From Nitratireductor sp. (GTDB lineage: Bacteria; Pseudomonadota; Alphaproteobacteria; Rhizobiales; Rhizobiaceae): DNA of 5,249 nucleotides. Location of the stretch: assembly GCA_020441735.1 (NCBI GenBank), contig JAGRLQ010000170.1, forward strand, positions 1 to 5,249, given 5' to 3'. The notes under the pieces are model-generated. The model had not been told where the DNA came from and did no database searches. It saw only the letters and a program-made list of their open reading frames with translations. The first letter of the stretch is position 1. Each line of letters starts with the position of its first letter. The translations under genes and the position numbers were made by a program. This document shows positions 1 to 4,360 of the stretch, piece by piece.

Positions 1-426
1 GCGCTCCTCGACCACGGTCTTCATGTCGTTGAAGACCTGCTCGCCCCACCAGGTCACCGCCATATGGAAGGAGTAATCGCAATTGGCCCGCGTCGACTTG
101 TTGTCCCACATCTGGATTGCTTCCAGCAGCGACTGGCCGGGAGAGGGCAGGGCAAAATCGACCACCATGGTCGTGCCGCCGGAAAGGGCAGCCCGCGTGC
201 CGCTCTCGAAATCATCGGAGGAATAGGTGCCCATGAAGGGCATTTCCAGATGGGTGTGCGGGTCGATCCCGCCCGGCATGACATAGCAGCCGGTCGCGTC
301 CAGCTCCCTGTCGCCGGAAAGCTTCGGGCCGATCTCGGTAATGACACCCTTCTCGATCTTCACATCCGCCTTGTAGGTCAAATCGGCGGTAACAATCGTG
401 CCGTTCCTGATAACCGTGCTGGACAT
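1..426 (-). CDS. hydA: Dihydropyrimidinase (D-hydantoinase), N-terminal part, runs off the left edge
   Basis: Only the first 142 residues are visible; the family is usually about 480-490 residues, so about two thirds lies outside the window. It is a cytoplasmic metal-dependent amidohydrolase that opens 5,6-dihydrouracil or dihydrothymine to N-carbamoyl-beta-amino acids, the second step of reductive pyrimidine breakdown. The N-terminal beta-sandwich segment (VIRNGTIVTAD, residues 5-15) leads into the first metal-binding motif PGGIDPHTHLEMPF, with H57 and H59 as expected binuclear-zinc ligands. Next comes the conserved MGTYSSDDFESGTRAALSGG stretch and GGTTMVVDF. The carboxylated lysine and later histidines are beyond the edge. 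The ATG at 426 is supported by GGGAGG (437-432) five bases upstream. It is the fifth gene of the minus-strand operon and begins 40 bases after the small membrane protein. Some relatives are annotated as D-hydantoinases or, rarely, phenylhydantoinases; the neighbouring preA and rutR favour the pyrimidine role. Confidence 0.95.
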   Translation of the reverse strand, partial: MSSTVIRNGTIVTADLTYKADVKIEKGVITEIGPKLSGDRELDATGCYVMPGGIDPHTHLEMPFMGTYSSDDFESGTRAALSGGTTMVVDFALPSPGQSLLEAIQMWDNKSTRANCDYSFHMAVTWWGEQVFNDMKTVVEER

Positions 427-452
427 GGGTTCCTCCCTGTTCGATCTCTCTG

Positions 453-465
453 GCGGCGTTGCCGC
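453..465 (-). other. Short GC hairpin in the gap before hydA
   Basis: In the 40-base gap between the small membrane protein gene and hydA, GCGGC-AAC-GCCGC can form a perfect 5-bp stem with a 3-base loop. No run of T follows it on the minus strand, so it does not look like an intrinsic terminator. It could influence mRNA stability or be chance in GC-rich DNA. Confidence 0.2.
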
Positions 466-466
466 G

Positions 467-682
467 CTAATCCTTTTTCTGTTTGCCACGTTGGGCAAAC
501 CATCCCGACAATATGGCATATCCAGCGCCTGCCAGCGCCCAGATCGCGACGATCCGGATCAGCGTCATGGCGTCGATGGCAACCCCGCGATAGGCGAACT
601 CATAGGCACACCACACGGCAATCATCAGCACGGTCCACACCGCGCCATCCATCCACTTGGCGTTTTTCAGCAATGCTCCCAC
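467..682 (-). CDS. Small two-helix inner-membrane protein of unknown function
   Basis: A 71-residue protein that I do not recognise. It has two clear hydrophobic segments, about residues 14-36 (rich in W, V, A) and 39-63 (IRIVAIWALAGAGYAILSGW). The C-terminal tail QRGKQKKD is strongly basic, which by the positive-inside rule suggests a cytoplasmic C-terminus. The start is GTG at 682, with GAGAG (694-690) seven bases upstream and only three bases after the stop of the preceding ORF. An in-frame ATG at 652 has no Shine-Dalgarno and would shorten the region before the first helix. Codon use is GC-rich at third positions, like the enzymes around it and unlike the ORF just upstream, which supports a real resident gene. 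Position inside the operon suggests a link to pyrimidine catabolism, for example as a transporter accessory, but nothing in the sequence shows this. Confidence 0.7.
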   Translation of the reverse strand: MGALLKNAKWMDGAVWTVLMIAVWCAYEFAYRGVAIDAMTLIRIVAIWALAGAGYAILSGWFAQRGKQKKD

Positions 683-685
683 AAC

Positions 686-1030
686 TCAACTCTCTACGTT
701 CGAAATCTTATCGTCGGGCATGTTTCCTGCGACTGCCAGTATTAATCTGCGGGCTTCAGAACTGCTAAGTTCATGCTCACCTTGTGTCAGGCCATGGATC
801 ACCATTTCGATGGCCAGTTTGATGGGCAAGTTTGCACGTGCTTTCCTCACCACATTATATGAACCACCGAGATACCCTCCTGAAGCAGCTCCCCTTCGTT
901 GGAAAAGAACCGAAACGTATCCATATCCGGTCGTAATCTGAAAATTGTATTTTGCCGGATCATCGCATGGGTATGGAGCACTGAGCACAGTTTCTCGGTG
1001 CGCCGTCCCGGCAGCAATTATTATATCCAT
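686..1030 (-). CDS. Unrecognised 114-residue protein, AT-rich insert in the catabolic operon
   Basis: I do not recognise this protein. The ATG at 1030 lies three bases after the TGA of the amidohydrolase. A GGAG (1040-1037) sits six bases upstream, formed by the last sense codons of that gene, so translational coupling is likely. Its stop is three bases before the GTG of the small membrane protein. The N-terminal half is rich in G, Y and S (for example TTGYGYVSVLFQRRGAASGG). The C-terminal half looks helical and mixed-charge (LPIKLAIEMVIHGL, then SSSEARRLILAVAG). There is no signal peptide, membrane helix or cysteine motif. Codon use is unlike its neighbours: about 38% of the first 68 codons end in G or C, against roughly 75% at the start of the amidohydrolase, with several ATA, GGA, CGA and TTA codons. 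That suggests later acquisition or weak selection. It could also be a decaying remnant, but the start signals and fit between genes favour a translated ORF. Confidence 0.6.
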   Translation of the reverse strand: MDIIIAAGTAHRETVLSAPYPCDDPAKYNFQITTGYGYVSVLFQRRGAASGGYLGGSYNVVRKARANLPIKLAIEMVIHGLTQGEHELSSSEARRLILAVAGNMPDDKISNVES

Positions 1031-1033
1031 AGA

Positions 1034-2284
1034 TCACTCCACGATCTCCGCCGTTTCGACCACCGCATGAAACAGCACGTCCGCGCCGGCCGCCGCCCAT
1101 TCCTTGGAAATGTCCTCGGCCTCGTTGTGCGACAATCCGTCGACGCAGGGGCACATCACCATGGCGGTCGGTGCCACCCGGTTGATCCAGCAGGCATCGT
1201 GCCCCGCGCCCGAGATGATATCCATGTGCGAATAGCCGAGCCGCTCGGCCGCATCGCGGATTGCCTTGACGCAGCCATGGTCGAACTCCGGCGGGTCGAA
1301 CTGGCCGACAATCTCGCAGTCGAAGGAAACGCCAATGCTTTCGCAAAGCCCCGGCGCTTCAGCCTTCAGCCGCTCGACCATGGCGTTGAGGCGATCGAGT
1401 TCATGGCTGCGGAAATCGACGGTGAAAACCACCTTGCCGGGAATGATGTTGCGCGAGTTCGGATAGACGTCGATATGGCCGATGGCGCCCACTGCATTCG
1501 GCGCGTTATCCATGGCGATCTTGTGCACAAGCTCGGTAACCAGCGCCAACCCACGCCCGGCATTCCTGCGCATCGGCATCGGCGTCGAGCCGGTATGGCT
1601 TTCCTTGCCGGTGATCGTGCACTCGATCCAGCGCAGTCCCTGGCCGTGGGTGACAACGCCGATATCCTTGCCTTCGGCCTCCAGAATCGGTCCCTGCTCG
1701 ATATGCAATTCGAAGAAGGCCTTCATCTTGCGGGCGCCGACTTCCTCTTCGCCCTTCCAGCCGATGCGCTCCAACTCGTCGCCGAACTTCAGCCCGGCGG
1801 CATCGGTATGCTGGTAGATATCATCCTGCTCCAGCACGCCGGCGAAAACGCCCGATGCCATCATGGCAGGCGCAAAGCGGGTGCCTTCCTCATTCGTCCA
1901 GTTGGTAACGACGATGGGATGTTTCGTCTTGATGTTGAGGTCGTTGAGACTACGCACGATTTCGAGACCCGCAAGCACCCCCAGCACGCCATCATAACGT
2001 CCGCCGGTCGGTTGCGTGTCGAGATGCGAACCGACATAGACGGGCAGGGCATCTGGATCGGTGCCGGGCCGCATCATGAACATCGTGCCCATCTGGTCGA
2101 CGCCCATGGTGCAGCCTGCCGCCTCACACCATTTCTGGAACAGCTTGCGGCCTTCGCCATCCTCATCGGTGACCGTCTGGCGGTTCGAACCGCCGGCAAT
2201 CCCCGGGCCGATTTCCGCCATCTCGTGGATGGAGTCCCAAAGCCTGTCACCGTTGATCTTCAGGTTTTCGCCTGGCGCAGCCAT
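1034..2284 (-). CDS. Zn-dependent amidohydrolase, N-carbamoyl-beta-alanine/N-carbamoyl-L-amino acid hydrolase (M20, HyuC/AmaB type)
   Basis: A 416-residue cytoplasmic enzyme at the usual full length of the hydantoinase/carbamoylase subfamily of M20 metallopeptidases. Visible motifs in order are VGSHLDTQ with zinc ligand H87; GGRYDGVLG with bridging D98; TNEEGTRF with E132/E133 as general base and metal ligand; ELHIEQGP with H194; the dimer-lid/substrate region with GKESHTGSTPM and NSRNIIPG; SGAGHDA with H362; and GLSHNEAED with H386. Beside dihydropyrimidinase and preA the expected reaction is hydrolysis of N-carbamoyl-beta-alanine (or beta-aminoisobutyrate) to the beta-amino acid, CO2 and ammonia, i.e. 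beta-ureidopropionase. Enzymes of this fold may also act on N-carbamoyl-L-alpha-amino acids or ureidoglycolate/allantoate, and sequence alone does not settle this. The ATG at 2284 has AGGAGG (2296-2291) six bases upstream, overlapping the cupin stop. Family names in use include hyuC, amaB and pydC-type; I assign no symbol. Confidence 0.93.
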   Translation of the reverse strand: MAAPGENLKINGDRLWDSIHEMAEIGPGIAGGSNRQTVTDEDGEGRKLFQKWCEAAGCTMGVDQMGTMFMMRPGTDPDALPVYVGSHLDTQPTGGRYDGVLGVLAGLEIVRSLNDLNIKTKHPIVVTNWTNEEGTRFAPAMMASGVFAGVLEQDDIYQHTDAAGLKFGDELERIGWKGEEEVGARKMKAFFELHIEQGPILEAEGKDIGVVTHGQGLRWIECTITGKESHTGSTPMPMRRNAGRGLALVTELVHKIAMDNAPNAVGAIGHIDVYPNSRNIIPGKVVFTVDFRSHELDRLNAMVERLKAEAPGLCESIGVSFDCEIVGQFDPPEFDHGCVKAIRDAAERLGYSHMDIISGAGHDACWINRVAPTAMVMCPCVDGLSHNEAEDISKEWAAAGADVLFHAVVETAEIVE

Positions 2285-2294
2285 GGCCTTCCTC

Positions 2295-2588
2295 CTACTT
2301 CAATTCCGTTTCCACAAATGTCATCGGCGCATTGCCGGCATTGATGACATTGTGCTCGACGCCTTCCTGCCGGCGATAGGCAGCGCCGGCGGGCATCGAT
2401 ACTTCCCGGCTTGTGCCGCCAGGCTCCTCAAGCAGCATCTGGCATTCCGTTACAGGGGTGACTACATAATCATGGCCATGCCGGTGCCAGCCTGTCTCGG
2501 CACCCGGAGCAAAGTCGAACCGGGTGACCCGTACACGGTCGTCGTCGACCAGAATCGTCGCTGTGGCCTGTTGTCTGGCCGGCGGCAA
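2295..2588 (-). CDS. Small single-domain cupin protein, first gene of the operon
   Basis: A 97-residue protein that is essentially one cupin barrel. Cupin motif 1 reads GWHRHGHDYVV with likely metal ligands H35, H37 and possibly H39; motif 2 is in the region MPAGAAYRRQEGVEHNV with H79. The usual motif 1 glutamate is not obvious, the pattern being H-x-H-x-H-D. No start ATG exists; TTG at 2588 is preceded by AGGAGG (2599-2594) at five bases, a strong Shine-Dalgarno that fixes the start. The stop TAG (2297-2295) overlaps the Shine-Dalgarno of the amidohydrolase, so the two are probably translationally coupled. As first gene behind the predicted RutR operator it should be induced together with the pathway enzymes. 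Its role is unknown: a small-molecule binding or detoxifying metalloprotein, or a subunit of the following hydrolase, are guesses. Confidence 0.87.
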   Translation of the reverse strand: MPPARQQATATILVDDDRVRVTRFDFAPGAETGWHRHGHDYVVTPVTECQMLLEEPGGTSREVSMPAGAAYRRQEGVEHNVINAGNAPMTFVETELK

Positions 2589-2593
2589 ATTCC

Positions 2594-2599
2594 CCTCCT
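2594..2599 (-). promoter_or_regulatory. Strong Shine-Dalgarno fixing a TTG start (cupin)
   Basis: AGGAGG on the minus strand, five bases before TTG at 2588. No in-frame ATG is available at the N-terminus, so this site decides the start of the cupin. Confidence 0.75.
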
Positions 2600-2606
2600 G
2601 AAAAAA

Positions 2607-2622
2607 TTGACCGGTTGGTAAA
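2607..2622. promoter_or_regulatory. Predicted RutR operator
   Basis: TTGACCGGTTGGTAAA matches the E. coli RutR consensus TTGACCAnnTGGTCAA at 12 of 14 defined positions (mismatches at the seventh and fourteenth bases). It is an imperfect inverted repeat, TTgACC-n4-GGTaAA, with five of six pairs symmetric. It lies 18 bases before the cupin start and overlaps the -10/transcription-start zone of the minus-strand promoter proposed here. A rutR homologue is encoded about 115 bases away on the opposite strand. The position suits repression by blocking RNA polymerase, relieved by uracil or thymine. The assignment is from pattern matching; binding is inferred. Confidence 0.75.
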
Positions 2623-2649
2623 GATTACAGGTTCCGCTTTGACTCTCAA
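2622..2649 (-). promoter_or_regulatory. Predicted promoter of the cupin-hydrolase-hydA operon
   Basis: On the minus strand TTGAGA (2649-2644) is followed after 16 bases by TAATCT (2627-2622). Read as the rhizobial pattern CTTGAC-n17-CTATAT, CTTGAG (2650-2645) matches five of six -35 bases with exactly 17 bases to the same -10. The -10 is a weak match. Transcription would begin near 2615, inside the RutR operator. Confidence 0.45.
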
Positions 2650-2667
2650 GGTGTAAAATGCCGCTAT
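2639..2667 (+). promoter_or_regulatory. Possible rutR promoter
   Basis: TTGACT (2639-2644) is a good -35 box. At 17 bases spacing the -10 would be CGCTAT (2662-2667), a poor match, so this is tentative. Its -35 abuts the -35 of the divergent operon promoter, giving a back-to-back arrangement. The predicted RutR operator lies upstream of this promoter rather than over it. Confidence 0.3.
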
Positions 2668-2721
2668 GAAGCACTTTCTTCAGATGATTGAAGGCGGTGT
2701 TTCTGGAGAAAAGGAAATGGC

Positions 2722-2729
2722 GGGAGGAG
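2722..2729 (+). promoter_or_regulatory. Shine-Dalgarno that decides the rutR start
   Basis: GGGAGGAG lies six bases before an in-frame TTG at 2736. The longer in-frame candidate, TTG at 2688, has no comparable site. This argues for the downstream start. Confidence 0.75.
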
Positions 2730-2735
2730 CCCGAA

Positions 2736-3374
2736 TTGCCGGTAGCTGAACCCAGAGCAGCCAAAACGCGCCGGCGTACCCGGATTCAGGCCGAGCGCGA
2801 GGAACTGATTCTGGAGGCGGCCCTCGAAGTCTTCTCCGCGCACGGTTTTCGCGGCGCCACCATCGACCAGATTGCCGAACAGGCAGGCATGTCGAAGCCC
2901 AACCTTCTCTACTATTTCCAGAACAAGGAAGTCATGCACCGCATGCTGATCGACCGGCTGCTGGAAACCTGGCTCGAGCCTTTAAGAAGGCTCGATGCGG
3001 AAGGTGAACCGCTGACGGAAATCCGCAGCTACATCCGCCGCAAGCTTGAAATGGCGCGAGACTATCCCCGCGAGTCCCGGCTGTTTGCCAATGAAATTCT
3101 TCAGGGCGCACCGCGCATTGCCGATGAAATGGAAGACCTGAAGAAACTGGTCGATGAAAAGGCCCGGGTCATCAGTCGCTGGATCGAGCGTGGCAAGCTG
3201 GCGCGGGTGGACCCCTATCACATGATCTTCTCGATCTGGGCGACGACCCAGCACTATGCCGATTTTGACGCCCAGGTTTGCAAGGTGCTCGGCCCGAAGC
3301 GCTCCGGCGAGGGACGTTTCGAGGATGCAGCGCGATATCTGGACCAGCTCTTCCTCGGTGGTCTGAAACCCTGA
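2736..3374 (+). CDS. rutR: TetR-family pyrimidine-responsive regulator, RutR-like
   Basis: A DNA-binding repressor/activator that in E. coli senses uracil and thymine and controls pyrimidine use. From TTG at 2736 the protein is 212 residues, the same length as E. coli RutR. The basic N-terminal arm (AAKTRRRTR) leads to the TetR helix-turn-helix at about residues 40-61 (ATIDQIAEQAGMSKPNLLYYF), nearly identical to the RutR recognition helix region. The C-terminal YcdC-like ligand domain carries signatures shared with RutR: LEMARDYPRESRLF (104-117), DEKARVISRW (140-149), GKLARVDPYHMIF (153-165) and IWATTQHYADF (167-177), which includes W168 and Q172 in the presumed uracil pocket. The reading frame is open to TTG 2688, adding 16 residues, but only 2736 has a Shine-Dalgarno. 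It is divergent from the catabolic operon and convergent with the transporter gene, one base separating the stops. Identification as RutR-like is firm; the exact effector and targets are inferred. Confidence 0.93.
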   Translation: MPVAEPRAAKTRRRTRIQAEREELILEAALEVFSAHGFRGATIDQIAEQAGMSKPNLLYYFQNKEVMHRMLIDRLLETWLEPLRRLDAEGEPLTEIRSYIRRKLEMARDYPRESRLFANEILQGAPRIADEMEDLKKLVDEKARVISRWIERGKLARVDPYHMIFSIWATTQHYADFDAQVCKVLGPKRSGEGRFEDAARYLDQLFLGGLKP

Positions 3375-3375
3375 G

Positions 3376-4278
3376 CTACCCGTCCGGCGCGAAGGCGAGC
3401 ACAGCGAGCGATGCGGCGGTGACCAGTGCGCCGGCAAGCACCGACACGCTTGCCCAGCCATGACCGATCATGCCCTCGAGCACGATCACGAAGGCGGGTG
3501 TCAGATAGCCATAGGCCAGCACCTTGGAGGCCGGCAGCCGCAGGGCGGCGAATTGCAGCAGGAAAAAGGTCAGCGCCGTGGTGAAGATGAAGAGATAGGC
3601 GATGGCAATCCAGACGACTGCCGGGAGGCCCGCCCAGTCGGTCGCGATGATGTCGGGCAATCCTGCCAGCGTCACCCAGATGCAGACGGCTGCCAGTGTG
3701 TAGAAGGAATAGGCAACGGTCGGCTCGCCAAGGCTGAACTTGCGCACCAGCGGTGCATAGGCCGCATGGCAGGCGCAGCCGATGAAAAAGATCGCCTCGC
3801 CGCGTCCGACCTCGAAGCCGAGGATGGCGTTGATATCGCCCTTGAAGATCACCCAGATGGCACCGGCTGCTGCCACCAGCAGGCTGAGCATCACCACCGG
3901 TCTTGTGGTTTGGCGCAGGAAAAGCCAGCCGAAACCGGCGCTCATCAGCGGAATGAGGGTGAACACCGCACCGGTGGAGACAGGGCCGGTGATCTGCAGC
4001 GCCACGAACATCAGCACGAAATAGACCGCCATCAGCCCGCCGAGCACCGCAAACCGCCAGGGCGCTTGCGGCCAGCCGGGCACCTTGCCGGTAACGGCGA
4101 ATGCCGCGATCCCCATCAGCAGGGCGGCAAGGAAGAAGCGCACCGAGTTGAGCGCTGCCGGCGCGATATGTGGTGCTGCCTGATCGCCGATGGAAAAGGA
4201 GCCTGCGATCAGCACGGCAAACAGCAGCATGGCCAGGTGGCCGAGCCATTTGTCTTTTCCGGTGGCGTGATTGTTCAT
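3376..4278 (-). CDS. EamA-family (DMT superfamily) ten-helix membrane transporter
   Basis: A 300-residue inner-membrane protein with about ten hydrophobic segments, near residues 12-30, 42-63, 75-94, 98-119, 128-146, 160-178, 188-206, 218-238, 255-271 and 278-297. This is the usual two-EamA-repeat layout and length of drug/metabolite transporters. Family hallmarks are the NSVRFFLAALL segment in helix 2, LIPLMSAGFGWLFLRQ closing the first repeat, and LTPAFVIVLEGMIG in the second. Substrate cannot be read from the sequence; members export amino acids, metabolites or drugs and some import. Lying 82 bases after preA on the same strand, it may be co-transcribed and could move a pyrimidine or its product, such as beta-alanine, but that is speculation. 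The ATG at 4278 has no convincing Shine-Dalgarno. An in-frame ATG at residue 17 has none either and would cut into the first helix, so the longer form is kept. Confidence 0.9.
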   Translation of the reverse strand: MNNHATGKDKWLGHLAMLLFAVLIAGSFSIGDQAAPHIAPAALNSVRFFLAALLMGIAAFAVTGKVPGWPQAPWRFAVLGGLMAVYFVLMFVALQITGPVSTGAVFTLIPLMSAGFGWLFLRQTTRPVVMLSLLVAAAGAIWVIFKGDINAILGFEVGRGEAIFFIGCACHAAYAPLVRKFSLGEPTVAYSFYTLAAVCIWVTLAGLPDIIATDWAGLPAVVWIAIAYLFIFTTALTFFLLQFAALRLPASKVLAYGYLTPAFVIVLEGMIGHGWASVSVLAGALVTAASLAVLAFAPDG

Positions 4279-4339
4279 GGCAGTCTGAAAACCGTGGAGG
4301 GAGCGAGGCAGCCGGAGTAAACCCCGTCAGCACCCGCCC

Positions 4340-4351
4340 CCTCCCGGGAGG
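4340..4351. repeat. 12-base perfect palindrome between preA and the transporter gene
   Basis: CCTCCCGGGAGG is a perfect palindrome, ten bases past the preA stop on the minus strand. As RNA it could give only a short 4-bp stem, and no T-run follows, so it is a poor terminator. The rest of the 82-base gap (4279-4360) shows no clear promoter or RutR-like site. Confidence 0.35.
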
Positions 4352-4360
4352 AAACTCGAT

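Noticed and set aside
64..768. 234-residue plus-strand frame over hydA and the small genes
   Set aside because: It crosses antisense to several genes supported by motifs and ribosome sites, and its translation shows no domain.
899..2344. 481-residue open frame on the plus strand
   Set aside because: It lies opposite the amidohydrolase, whose catalytic motifs are all in the minus frame. The translation is rich in H, R, G and D without a recognisable domain, typical of antisense frames in GC-rich genes.
2639..2649. TTGA-CTC-TCAA dyad as a second RutR site
   Set aside because: The RutR consensus has eight bases between TTGA and TCAA; here there are three, so spacing does not fit.
3460..4320. 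286-residue plus-strand frame opposite the transporter
   Set aside because: Very rich in H, G, E, D and Q with no domain; it mirrors a membrane-protein gene on the other strand, a common artefact.
3254..4333. 359-residue minus-strand frame starting with a GTG after a GGGAGGGGGCGG run
   Set aside because: It overlaps the transporter in another frame, is R/P/H-rich and lacks membrane segments. The purine run belongs to a palindrome, so the apparent ribosome site is probably chance.
4340..4351. Palindrome after preA as an intrinsic terminator
   Set aside because: The stem would be only about four pairs around a four-base loop and no U-run follows.
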